Shown: positions 45,385 to 53,748 of the stretch, piece after piece
Layout of the letters: every line of letters begins with the position of its first letter
Position numbering within the stretch: position 1 is the first letter of the stretch
Assembly: GCF_023091245.1 (NCBI RefSeq)
Contig: NZ_JAHWXN010000001.1
Span: 1,612,001-1,676,000, forward strand
Length of the DNA stretch: 64,000 bases
Direction: 5' to 3'
DNA from: Microbacterium croceum
Lineage (GTDB): Bacteria; Actinomycetota; Actinomycetes; Actinomycetales; Microbacteriaceae
Translations under genes and position numbers: made by a program
Notes under the pieces: generated by a model
Seen by the model: only the letters and a program-made list of their open reading frames with translations
What the model was told of the DNA's origin: nothing
The model's database searches: none

Positions 45385-45405
45385 ATTAGGTAACCCTTGC
45401 CTAAT
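45385..45405. promoter_or_regulatory. DtxR/IdeR-type iron box
   Basis: ATTAGGTAA and TTGCCTAAT are separated by three bases and match as inverted repeats at eight of nine positions. This fits the TTAGGTTAGGCTAACCTAA consensus of DtxR/IdeR repressors. It ends 11 bases before the start of the siderophore-binding lipoprotein gene, so iron should shut the operon off. Confidence 0.88.
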
Positions 45406-45416
45406 TGGAGATTCTC

Positions 45417-46412
45417 TTGCGCCCTTCCCCGCGCCTGCGAGCCGCGCTCGCCGCAGCCGTCATCGTCCCTCTCGTCCTCACGGCCACCGCATGTGCGCCC
45501 GATGCCGACTCGTCCTCCGACGACGGCGCGGCAAGTGGCGACACAGTCGTCGTCGACTCCGTGTACGGCGAGGTGACCGTTCCCGCCGCCCCGGAGCGGG
45601 TCGCGGCGATCTCGTATGACACCCCGTGGCAGGTCATGTCGCTCGACCTGCCCGTCGTGGCCGCGATCGACTACACCCAGTGGATCGACGGCTACACCGA
45701 GGACCAGCAGGCGTACATCGCCGATGCGGCGAAGGTCGGCAGCTACGGCGAGGTCAACTTCGAGGCACTCGCCGGCGCCGCCCCCGACGTCATCGTCGGC
45801 GACGCGTACGAGGTCGACGAGGCGACGTTCACGCGTCTCAGCGAGATCGCCCCGACCGTCATCGTCGGCGGTGACGAACGCGGCGACTGGCAGTCCATCA
45901 CCGAGGATCTGGCCACCGCGCTCGGCGCGCACGATACCTGGGAAGAGGCGAAGGCCTCGTACGAGGCACGTCGCGACGAGGTCAAGGAGCAGTACGCCGA
46001 CGTCATCGCCGCGAACACCTGGGCGAACTTCTCGCTCGGCAACGAGGTGGGACAATTCTCGATCCAGCTTCCCAGCGGGTCGACCGGCAACCTGGTCGTG
46101 AACGAGATGGGCCTCACCTACGGCGACGGCATCCCCCAGGACACGGATGACGGCGCCGGCTACGTGTCGCTGCCCCTCGAGCAGATCGGCACGGTCCTCG
46201 ACGGCGTCACGGTCGGGCTCACCTACGAGAACCCCGACGGCTCGAAGATGCCGGGGATCCAGGACGTGATCGACAGCAGCCTGTTCCAGCAGCTCGAGAT
46301 CGCGAAGACGGATCGGGTGTACGGACTCGTCTCGAACGTCACCGACTACCGCACCGCCGAGGAGTGGATCGACGAGCTCGTCGCCAAGGTGCTCGAGCCG
46401 CTCTCGCAGTGA
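45417..46412 (+). CDS. Ferric siderophore-binding lipoprotein
   Basis: The 331-residue protein has a lipoprotein signal (LRAALAAAVIVPLVLTATAC) and a class III binding-protein fold (FecB/FhuD type; DSVYGEVTVPAAPERVAAIS near the mature start). The TTG at 45417 is chosen because GGAG lies six bases before it; the TTG at 45405 overlaps the iron box. It delivers the iron-siderophore complex to the two permeases downstream. Confidence 0.9.
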   Translation: MRPSPRLRAALAAAVIVPLVLTATACAPDADSSSDDGAASGDTVVVDSVYGEVTVPAAPERVAAISYDTPWQVMSLDLPVVAAIDYTQWIDGYTEDQQAYIADAAKVGSYGEVNFEALAGAAPDVIVGDAYEVDEATFTRLSEIAPTVIVGGDERGDWQSITEDLATALGAHDTWEEAKASYEARRDEVKEQYADVIAANTWANFSLGNEVGQFSIQLPSGSTGNLVVNEMGLTYGDGIPQDTDDGAGYVSLPLEQIGTVLDGVTVGLTYENPDGSKMPGIQDVIDSSLFQQLEIAKTDRVYGLVSNVTDYRTAEEWIDELVAKVLEPLSQ

Positions 46413-47449
46413 CGACTCTCGCCACGGGTGGGCGCCGGACGCTCCGCCGCCCACCCGACGCGGTCGTCCTGCCGATCGTGGTGCTCCTCCTGCTCGCCGC
46501 CGTCGCGGTGAGCATCGCCGTCGGTCCCAGGACCTTGACCTTCGACGACCTGCTCGCCGCGCTGACCGCCCCCACCGGCACGGAGGCGGATCTGATCGTG
46601 CGGGATGTGCGGCTGCCGCGCACGTTCGTCGGCATCGCCGCGGGAAGCGCCCTCGCGGTCGCCGGTGTGATCATGCAGACCCTCACCCGCAATCCGCTCG
46701 CGGAGCCGGGCCTGCTGGGGGTCAACGCCGGTGCCTCTTTCGCCGTGGCGATCGCGATCGTCGTGCTGCGCATCGGGGAGTTCGGCGCGACGATGTGGTT
46801 CGCATTCCTCGGTGCGGCGGTCGCGAGCGCTCTCGTCGCCGTGATCGGCGGAGTGGGACGCGGTGCGTCCATCGGGCGGCTCACCCTCACCGGCGTGGCC
46901 ATCGGCGCGGTGCTGTCGGCGGCGACCGCTGCTCTCAGCCTGATCGACCCGCACGCCTATCAGTCCCTGCGGCTCTGGGGCGCCGGCGCTCTCGGCGGGC
47001 GTTCGCTCGACGCTGCCGTGCTCACGCTCCTGGTCGTCGCCGTCGGGCTCGTCCTCGTGGTGCTGATCGCGCCGGGACTGGGGCTGCTCGCACTCGGAGA
47101 GGACACGGCCCGTGCTCTGGGAGGCCGGATCGGCATCGCGCGCCTGGGCGGATTCCTCGCCATCGTCGTGTTGTGCGGCGCGGCGACGGCGGCGGCAGGG
47201 CCGATCGCGTTCGTGGGACTTCTGGTGCCGCACGCGCTGCGGGCGGTGTTCGGGCCCGACACCCGGCGACTGCTGATCTACAGTGCTCTGGTCGGTCCGA
47301 TCCTGCTGCTGCTCGCGGATGTTCTCTGTGGCATGCTGATCGCCCCGCGTTCGATACCGGTCGGGGTGATGACCGCGTTCCTCGGAGCGCCCGTGCTGGT
47401 CGCGCTGGTGCTCTCGCGGCGGGTGCAGGCGGAGGGGGCGCCATCGTGA
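46409..47449 (+). CDS. Iron-siderophore ABC permease (FecCD family), first
   Basis: The 346-residue protein has about nine to ten membrane helices with the FecCD blocks RLPRTFVGIAAGSALAVAGVIMQTLTRNPLAEPGLLGVNAGA (broken by loops) and GPIAFVGLLVPHALR. Its GTG overlaps the preceding stop (GTGA). It pairs with the next permease. Confidence 0.94.
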   Translation: MTTLATGGRRTLRRPPDAVVLPIVVLLLLAAVAVSIAVGPRTLTFDDLLAALTAPTGTEADLIVRDVRLPRTFVGIAAGSALAVAGVIMQTLTRNPLAEPGLLGVNAGASFAVAIAIVVLRIGEFGATMWFAFLGAAVASALVAVIGGVGRGASIGRLTLTGVAIGAVLSAATAALSLIDPHAYQSLRLWGAGALGGRSLDAAVLTLLVVAVGLVLVVLIAPGLGLLALGEDTARALGGRIGIARLGGFLAIVVLCGAATAAAGPIAFVGLLVPHALRAVFGPDTRRLLIYSALVGPILLLLADVLCGMLIAPRSIPVGVMTAFLGAPVLVALVLSRRVQAEGAPS

Positions 47450-48468
47450 GTACTGCCTCCGTCGTCGCGGTCCCCTTCGCGACCGGACGTCGTCGCCGGA
47501 TCATCTGGATCTCCTCCGCCCTCGTGCTCGTGGGGTTGGCGATCGCCGGTCTGAGCCTCGGCGACGCCGCCATCCCGGTTCCCGACGTGTTCGCCGCCCT
47601 GTTCGGTCGGGGTGAATCCGGCACGCGGCTGGTCGTGGTCGGCTGGAGGCTGCCGCGTGTGGTGCTCGGCGCCGCGATCGGCGCGATGCTCGCGCTGTCC
47701 GGAGCGCTCTTCCAGGTCATCACTCGCAACCCGCTCGGCAGCCCCGACATCCTCGGCTTCTCGGCCGGCGCGTACACCGGTGCCCTCCTGGTCATCGTCG
47801 GCGGCTCGGTGAGCACGGCTGCCCTCACCGCGGGGGCGGTCGGCGGAGGCATCGCCGCCGCGGCGCTCGTGTTCGTCCTCGTCGCGCGGCGTGGGGCCGG
47901 GGGCACCAGGCTCATCATCGTGGGCATCGCCCTGACCGCGATGCTCGGCGCCGTGAACACCATGATCGAGCTCGCCGCCGACGATGTGGTGGCGCACACC
48001 GCCGCGATCTGGGGCGCCGGCTCCCTCAACGGCATCGACGGTCGCTGGATCCCGCTCATCCTCGGTGCGCTCGCGCTGGGAGGGCTCGCGATCGCGGTGA
48101 TGGCGCCAGCGCTCGCGCTCTACGAGCTCGGGGAGGACCGGGCGACGTCGCTCGGGGTGCGCCCGGTCCGGCTGCGCATCTCGGCGATGTTGATCGGCGT
48201 GGTGCTGCTGGCCGTCACGATCGCCGCAGCAGGTCCGATCGCGTTCGTCGCGCTGGCCGCCCCGCAGATCGCCCGCCGCGTCTGGCGGAGCGGGCCGATG
48301 CCCTTCGCCGCATCCGCCATGACCGGCGCGGTGCTGCTCCTGTTCAGCGACCTGCTCGCGGCGCGGCTGTTCGCGCCGACCATGCTGCCCACCGGTCTCG
48401 TGACGATCGGGATCGGCGGACTCTACCTCGCCTGGATGCTGTCCGGGGCGAATCGAAGGAGGCGCTGA
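47446..48468 (+). CDS. Iron-siderophore ABC permease (FecCD family), second
   Basis: The 340-residue protein repeats the family pattern: WRLPRVVLGAAIGAMLALSG, RNPLGSPDILGFSAGAY and GPIAFVALAAPQIARR. GGAGGGGG lies seven bases before the GTG start, which overlaps the first permease gene by four bases. Confidence 0.94.
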   Translation: MSTASVVAVPFATGRRRRIIWISSALVLVGLAIAGLSLGDAAIPVPDVFAALFGRGESGTRLVVVGWRLPRVVLGAAIGAMLALSGALFQVITRNPLGSPDILGFSAGAYTGALLVIVGGSVSTAALTAGAVGGGIAAAALVFVLVARRGAGGTRLIIVGIALTAMLGAVNTMIELAADDVVAHTAAIWGAGSLNGIDGRWIPLILGALALGGLAIAVMAPALALYELGEDRATSLGVRPVRLRISAMLIGVVLLAVTIAAAGPIAFVALAAPQIARRVWRSGPMPFAASAMTGAVLLLFSDLLAARLFAPTMLPTGLVTIGIGGLYLAWMLSGANRRRR

Positions 48469-49289
48469 TGCGCACCGACATCCCTGTGTACACCGCCGAG
48501 GTGGCGGCGCGTCGCACCGTGACACCGCACATGATGCGCATCACCCTGCGCGGCGCGCGCACCGGGGCAGGTGAGCGCTTCGCCTCGTGCGGCAGACCCG
48601 ACGAGTTCTTCGGTCTGTGGCTGACGACGGCCGACGGGCAGGAGGTGAAGCGGTACTACACGGTGCGCGCGTGGCGCCCCGAGAGCGATGAGCTCGACAT
48701 CGACTTCGTCGTGCATGCCCAAGGCCCGGCGACGCAGTGGGCCCGTGACGCGCGCCTCGGCGACACGGTGGCGTTCGACCTTCCCCGCGGGCACTTCCAC
48801 GCGCCGGAGGGGACGGCGCGCACGCTCCTCATCGGCGATGCCACCGCGCTGCCCGCGATCGGGCGCATCCTCGACGAGCGTGCGGCGTCCGATCCGCCCG
48901 TGCGGGCGATCCTGTCCGTCGACGACCCCCGTGACCGACAGCAACTCCGTCTCCGCGGCCGCGACAGCCTCACCTGGGTCGCGGCGGAGGACATCGTGGC
49001 CGAGACTCTCGCCGCCACCGCCGAGGGACCGGATGCGACCTACCTCTGGTTCTCGGGGGAGGCGACGACGATGCGCGAGATCCGCCGTCACGTGCGGCAC
49101 GAGCTCCGGTGGCCGACGACGCAGTACATGACGATGGGCTACTGGCGCCGTGACGCCGAGCGCTGGGGACGGAGGTTCGAGCAGCAGACCGAGCTGCCCG
49201 CACAGCTGGCCGCGATCTGGGAGAACGGCGACGACGATGAGACACAGCGGGACCTCGCCGACGCGCTGCTGACGAGGTACGGACTGTGA
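48468..49289 (+). CDS. Siderophore-interacting protein (FAD/NADPH ferric-siderophore reductase)
   Basis: The 273-residue protein has the flavin-binding block KRYYTVRAWRP, the GDATALPAIGRIL segment and a C-terminal MGYWRRD motif typical of SIP-family (ViuB-like) reductases. It should reduce Fe(III) from imported siderophores in the cytoplasm. Its ATG shares one base with the preceding stop (TGATG), inside the uptake operon. Confidence 0.94.
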   Translation: MRTDIPVYTAEVAARRTVTPHMMRITLRGARTGAGERFASCGRPDEFFGLWLTTADGQEVKRYYTVRAWRPESDELDIDFVVHAQGPATQWARDARLGDTVAFDLPRGHFHAPEGTARTLLIGDATALPAIGRILDERAASDPPVRAILSVDDPRDRQQLRLRGRDSLTWVAAEDIVAETLAATAEGPDATYLWFSGEATTMREIRRHVRHELRWPTTQYMTMGYWRRDAERWGRRFEQQTELPAQLAAIWENGDDDETQRDLADALLTRYGL

Positions 49290-50074
49290 CCGACACGACA
49301 TTCGACATCCGCGGCCTGTCGGCCGGCTATCCGCACGGGCGGGCTGTCTCCACGGGACTCGACCTCACGATCACCCGCGGCTCCTTCGTCGCGATCATCG
49401 GCCCGAACGCCTGCGGCAAGTCGACGTTGCTGCGCACGATCGCGCGACTGCTGCCCGCACTCGCCGGATCCGTTCTGCTCGACGGGCGCGACATCCGCGA
49501 GCGCGGGGCGAAGGAGCTCGCCAGGGAGCTGGGTCTGCTCAGCCAGTCGGCGGAGGCGCCGGACGGGATGCGGGTGGCCGACCTGATCGCCCGCGGCCGG
49601 TATCCGCACCGACGCGCATTCTCGGCGTGGAGCGACGCCGACGAGCAGGCGGTGCGGCGGGCGATGGAGAGGACCTCGGTGCTCGAGCTGACTGATCGCC
49701 CGGTCGACGAGCTCTCGGGTGGGCAGCGGCAGCGCGTGTGGCTCGCGATGGCTCTCGCCCAGGAGACCGACGTGCTGCTGCTGGACGAGCCGACGACCTT
49801 CCTCGACATCACGCATCAGCTCGACATGCTGGATCTGTTCCGCGCGATCAACCACGAGCACGGCACGACCGTCGTCGCCGTGCTGCACGACCTGAATCAG
49901 GCCGCGCGGTATGCGGATCGGATCGTCGCGATGCGCGACGGGGCCATCGTGCGCACCGGAGCCCCGGAGGAGGTGCTCACGCCCGAGGTGATGTCGCGCG
50001 TGTTCGACCTCGACTGCACCGTGATCGCCGACCCCGAGACCGGCACGCCGATGGTGGTGCCGCGGCGACGGTGA
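49286..50074 (+). CDS. Iron-siderophore ABC transporter ATPase (FepC type)
   Basis: The 262-residue ATPase has Walker A GPNACGKST, signature [11 protein letters not shown], Walker B DVLLLDEPTTFLD and the H-loop in VLHDLNQAARYAD. The FLDITHQ continuation is typical of FecE/FepC proteins. The GTG overlaps the preceding stop. It is the last gene of the operon and converges on an unrelated gene 18 bases away. Confidence 0.95.
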   Translation: MTDTTFDIRGLSAGYPHGRAVSTGLDLTITRGSFVAIIGPNACGKSTLLRTIARLLPALAGSVLLDGRDIRERGAKELARELGLLSQSAEAPDGMRVADLIARGRYPHRRAFSAWSDADEQAVRRAMERTSVLELTDRPVDELSGGQRQRVWLAMALAQETDVLLLDEPTTFLDITHQLDMLDLFRAINHEHGTTVVAVLHDLNQAARYADRIVAMRDGAIVRTGAPEEVLTPEVMSRVFDLDCTVIADPETGTPMVVPRRR

Positions 50075-50092
50075 CGGAGCCGGTGCTGCGGG

Positions 50093-50812
50093 TCAGGAAT
50101 CGGCGAGCGTGCTCTCGATCCCGGTGATGCGTGCCTGCTCGTCGAAGCGGAAGGTGGCGGAGCCCGAACCATCCACGACGGTGGCGCCGCCGAACGACTC
50201 ATCCGTCCACGTGAGCGTCCAGTTCGCGAGACGAGCGAGGTCCCACACCGCCGTGCGGGCGTCGGTGAGCGCCGTGCCCGACAGGATACGGGGGAGGGCG
50301 ATGACCGCGTCGGCTACGGTGAGCGGCGCGATCGGCGCATCGAGCAGGAAGACGGCACGGGTGCCGCCGCCGACCGGCGCGGAGTAGTAGGGCGCGCGGC
50401 CGGTGAGTTCGACCGCGACGCCGCCGACCACGTGGGCGGCCTGTGCGATCCACTCCTCGTCGGCTGCGGCGTCGGCCGGGAACGGCACCTCGGGGCTGGT
50501 GAGCTCGACGATGCCGTGCTCGGCGCCGTAGGCCTGCAGCTGTGCCGCGATGCCCTGCGGGTCGCCCTGGGGGTGGGCCCAGGCCCACAGCAGGGAACGG
50601 GGGCCCGGCGCGATCGTCGCGATCAGGTGAGCGCGCGTCACGAGCTGGCGCGACGGGTCGGCGTTCGCCGTGAAGGTGAGGGTGCCTGCAGCCATGTCGG
50701 CGTCCCAGCGGTGCTCGCCGAGCGCATCGGCGGCGGCGGAGAGCGCGTCCTGACGGAGCGCGGTGAACAGGGCGGCACGGTCGGCGAGGGGCTGGAGCGC
50801 GGCGAAGGTCAT
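50093..50812 (-). CDS. Uncharacterised cytoplasmic protein
   Basis: The 239-residue protein is acidic and shows no signal peptide or membrane helix. Segments such as LLWAWAHPQGDP and EVPFPADAAADEEWIAQAAHVV suggest a compact alpha/beta fold. It resembles uncharacterised actinobacterial proteins (possibly DUF6882), but I am not sure of that. It stands alone between the siderophore operon and the aromatic-degradation operon. Confidence 0.75.
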   Translation of the reverse strand: MTFAALQPLADRAALFTALRQDALSAAADALGEHRWDADMAAGTLTFTANADPSRQLVTRAHLIATIAPGPRSLLWAWAHPQGDPQGIAAQLQAYGAEHGIVELTSPEVPFPADAAADEEWIAQAAHVVGGVAVELTGRAPYYSAPVGGGTRAVFLLDAPIAPLTVADAVIALPRILSGTALTDARTAVWDLARLANWTLTWTDESFGGATVVDGSGSATFRFDEQARITGIESTLADS

Positions 50813-50885
50813 GAGGACAGTCTCGCCCGTCCGGCTATGAATACGCCAGGATCAGGTCCGAGATCAGGGGCGGCACGGACTCCGC

Positions 50886-51686
50886 TCAGTAACTGTCGCG
50901 CTCGGTCGCCTCTGCGGTGATGAAGCGCGCGGCGAGGGCCTCCGATGCCCGCGCGAGCAGCGCGACATCCGCCCCGACCGCCACGAAGTCGGCACCCGCC
51001 GCGATGTAGGCGTCGGCGGCGACCGGGTCGAAGGCGTTGACTCCGACCGGCTTGCCCGCGGCCTGCACGGCGGTGAAGACGTGTTCCACCGCGGTCACGA
51101 CGCTCGGGTGGGTCTGCTGCCCCAGCAGGCCCATCGAGGCGGAGAGGTCGGACGGACCGACGAACACCGCATCGATGCCGTCGATCGCGGCGATCTCGGC
51201 TGCCGCGTCGACCCCCGCCGTGGTCTCGATCTGCACCGTGAGGGAGGTGTGCTCCGCCGACTCCTGGAGGTAGCGGTCGACGCGGTTCCAGCGGGCGCTG
51301 CGTGCGAGCGCGCTGCCGACGCCGCGTACACCCTCCGGCGGGTAGCGGGTGGCGGCGACCGCGGCCTGGGCCTCGGCGGCCGACGACACCATCGGCACGA
51401 TGATGTTCTGCGCTCCCAGGTCGAGCACCTGCTTGATGGCGACCGTGTCGTTCGACGCCACCCGCACGAGGGGGGCGATCGGATAGGCGGCGGCGACCTG
51501 CAGCTGCAGCAGCACCGATTCCAGCGTGTTCGCCGAGTGCTCCATGTCGATGAGCAGCCAGTCGAGACCGGACCCTGCGGCGACCTCCGTGACGAGCGGG
51601 CTCCCCGAACAGGCCCACATGCCGATCAGGGCGCGCTCCGACGCCGCGAGACGTGCGCGGAAGGAGGGCGCTAGATGAAACGGCAT
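50886..51686 (-). CDS. hpaI: HpcH/HpaI-type aldolase (4-hydroxy-2-oxo-heptanedioate aldolase)
   Basis: The 266-residue protein has the class II pyruvate aldolase blocks LIGMWACSGSP, DWLLIDMEH, VRVASNDTVAIKQVLDLGAQNIIVPMV, YPPEGVRGVG, VQIETTAGV and AVFVGPSDLSASMG. It cleaves 4-hydroxy-2-oxo-heptane-1,7-dioate to pyruvate and succinate semialdehyde, the last step of homoprotocatechuate meta-cleavage. Its start lies inside the end of hpaH (16-base overlap). It is last in the operon. Confidence 0.93.
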   Translation of the reverse strand: MPFHLAPSFRARLAASERALIGMWACSGSPLVTEVAAGSGLDWLLIDMEHSANTLESVLLQLQVAAAYPIAPLVRVASNDTVAIKQVLDLGAQNIIVPMVSSAAEAQAAVAATRYPPEGVRGVGSALARSARWNRVDRYLQESAEHTSLTVQIETTAGVDAAAEIAAIDGIDAVFVGPSDLSASMGLLGQQTHPSVVTAVEHVFTAVQAAGKPVGVNAFDPVAADAYIAAGADFVAVGADVALLARASEALAARFITAEATERDSY

Positions 51687-52456
51687 GTGATCGTTCCCAT
51701 CGGTCCGTAGTCGCACAGCACCTCGTCGCCGCGAGACACCCACATCGGGCGTGTGAACGATCCTGCCAGGATGATCTCCCCGGCCTCGAGACGCGCGCCG
51801 TGCTGGTGGAACTTGTTCGCGAGCCAGGCGACGCCGGTCGCCGGGTGGCCGAGCACGCCGGCCGCGACGCCGGTCTCCTCGATCTCCCCATTGCGGGAGA
51901 GCACCCCGGGGACCCAGCGCAGGTCGATCTCATCCGGACGCTTGTGCACATCGCCCAGCACCATCGCGCCGTACGCGGCGTTGTCGCTGATGGTGTCGAC
52001 GATCGTGCGACCCTCGAGCTCGATGTGCGAGTTCAGCACCTCCAGGGCGGGCACGGCGTAGTCGATCGCCGCCAGCGCGTCCTCGAGCGTGCAGTCGGGG
52101 CCTGCCAGCGGCTGCTTCAGCACGAACGCGAGCTCCACCTCGATGCGCACGTTCGAGAAGTGGTCGACGGGGATCTCGGCACCGCTCGGATACACGGTGT
52201 CGTCGAACATCACGCCGTAATCCGGCTCCGTGATACCGGTCGCCTGCTGCATCGCCTTCGAGGTCAGGCCGATCTTGCGCCCGACCAGCCGTCGACCGGC
52301 CGCGAGATTCTGGTCGCGCCAGACGCCCTGGATGGCGTACGAGTCCTCGACCGTCGCCTCCGGGTAGCGGGCGGTGATCCGCGGGATCACGGCGTGGGTG
52401 CGATCCGCCTCTGCGAGCTCGGCCGCGATCTGCGCGATGGTTTCGTCTGACAGCAT
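51671..52456 (-). CDS. hpaH: 2-oxo-hept-3-ene-1,7-dioate hydratase
   Basis: The 261-residue protein resembles HpaH and MhpD hydratases: VGRKIGLTSKAMQQATGITEPDYGVMFDDTVYPSG (in parts), EVELAFVLKQPL, ALEVLNSHIE, and GHPATGVAWLANKF. It adds water to 2-oxo-hept-3-ene-dioate to give the substrate of HpaI. It lies downstream of hpaD across a 122-base gap that holds a dispersed palindromic repeat. Confidence 0.93.
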   Translation of the reverse strand: MLSDETIAQIAAELAEADRTHAVIPRITARYPEATVEDSYAIQGVWRDQNLAAGRRLVGRKIGLTSKAMQQATGITEPDYGVMFDDTVYPSGAEIPVDHFSNVRIEVELAFVLKQPLAGPDCTLEDALAAIDYAVPALEVLNSHIELEGRTIVDTISDNAAYGAMVLGDVHKRPDEIDLRWVPGVLSRNGEIEETGVAAGVLGHPATGVAWLANKFHQHGARLEAGEIILAGSFTRPMWVSRGDEVLCDYGPMGTITCRFI

Positions 52457-52492
52457 CCGTCTTCCTCCTAGGGGTCGTGGTGCCGGGAGCGT

Positions 52493-52575
52493 CCTTCGTC
52501 TCGTCGCTGGGCTCCTCGCTCAGGAACCGGCTGTCTTCAGGGACCGGTCCCTGAGCGAGCGCAGCGAGACGAAGG
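52493..52575. repeat. Dispersed palindromic repeat between hpaD and hpaH
   Basis: CCTTCGTCTCG...TCGCTCAGG (52493-52524) and CCTGAGCGAG...CGAGACGAAGG (52550-52575) pair over 11 bp at the base and nine bp at the inner end, with a mismatched centre. The GAGCGAGCGCAGCGAGACG core is a word I recall from many intergenic regions of related genomes; no second full copy lies in this window. Confidence 0.6.
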
Positions 52576-52578
52576 GCG

Positions 52579-53715
52579 TCACAACTGGTTGCCGAGCTTG
52601 CCTTCGCGCTCGTCGGCCCGGGTGTAGCTGAACCCGTCGGCGCCGATCGTGACGGCCATCTCGGAGCTGTCGGTGCGCGCGACGACGGGCTGCGGGTTGC
52701 CGTCGAGGTCGAGCACGAGCGAGGCATCGGTGTACCAGGAGGGGACGACGGGGTTGCCCCACCAGTCACGGCGCTGGTTGTCGTGCACGTCCCAGGTGAC
52801 CACCGGGTTGTCCGGGTCGCCGGTGTAGTAGTCCTGCGTGTACACCTCGACGCGGTGCCCGTCGGGGTCGCGCAGGTACAGGTAGAACGCGTTGCTCACG
52901 CCGTGGCGGCCGGGTCCGCGCTCGATGGCGTCCGACCGGCGCAGCGCGCCGAGCTTGTCGCAGATCGCGAGGATGTTGTGCTTCTCGTGCGTCGCGAAGC
53001 ACACGTGGTGCATGCGCGGACCGTCGCCGCCGGTCATGGCGGTGTCGTGCACGGTGGGCTTGCGGCGCATCCACGCGGCGTAGACGGTTCCCTCGTCGTC
53101 CTGGATGTCCTCGGTGACGCGGAAGCCGAGGTCCTGCATGAACCCCACGGCGCGGGGGACATCGGGGGTGACCTGGTTGAAGTGGTCCAGGCGCACCAGC
53201 TCGCCGGGGATGTGCAGGTCGTAGCGCCAGGACATGCGCTCGACGTGATCGGACTGGTGGAAGTACTCGTACGGGAACCCGAGCGGGTCGATCACGCGCA
53301 CCGAGTCTCCGACTCCCTTCACGAAGCCCTCGGGGTTGCGCCGCACGTCGCAGCCGAGCTCGGTGTAGAACGCCACGGCGCGGTCGAGGTCTTCGGGGGT
53401 GCGCACACGGTACGAGAACGCGGCGACCGCGGCGATCGGGCCCTTGCGCAGCACCAGATTGTGGTGGATGAACTCCTCGGTCGATCGCAGGTAGATCGCC
53501 TCGTCATCCTCCTCCGTCACATAGAGACCGAGGATGTCGACGTAGAACTGACGGGATGCCGCCAGGTCGGTGACGATGAGCTCCATGTAGGCGCAGCGCA
53601 GGATGTCCGGAGGCGTGCTCTGCGGAGTCGCGACCGGGTTGTCGGAGCGGATCGGAGCCTCCTGGGATACGTAGAAGCCCGAGGAGGTCAGGGTCATGTC
53701 TTCGCGGTGTGTCAT
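52579..53715 (-). CDS. hpaD: 3,4-Dihydroxyphenylacetate 2,3-dioxygenase
   Basis: The 378-residue protein is a two-domain vicinal-oxygen-chelate extradiol dioxygenase. The metal ligands fall at H178 (VRLDHFN), H237 (RMHHVCF) and E290 (HRVEVYT). Their spacing of 59 and 53 residues is exactly that of H155, H214 and E267 in Brevibacterium fuscum HPCD. The acid-base histidine corresponds to H223. It opens the ring of homoprotocatechuate with O2. The ATG at 53715 has AGGA seven to eight bases upstream. Confidence 0.95.
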   Translation of the reverse strand: MTHREDMTLTSSGFYVSQEAPIRSDNPVATPQSTPPDILRCAYMELIVTDLAASRQFYVDILGLYVTEEDDEAIYLRSTEEFIHHNLVLRKGPIAAVAAFSYRVRTPEDLDRAVAFYTELGCDVRRNPEGFVKGVGDSVRVIDPLGFPYEYFHQSDHVERMSWRYDLHIPGELVRLDHFNQVTPDVPRAVGFMQDLGFRVTEDIQDDEGTVYAAWMRRKPTVHDTAMTGGDGPRMHHVCFATHEKHNILAICDKLGALRRSDAIERGPGRHGVSNAFYLYLRDPDGHRVEVYTQDYYTGDPDNPVVTWDVHDNQRRDWWGNPVVPSWYTDASLVLDLDGNPQPVVARTDSSEMAVTIGADGFSYTRADEREGKLGNQL

Positions 53716-53748
53716 GTCAGCGTCCTTGCGTGATCAGGCAGAGCGGGG

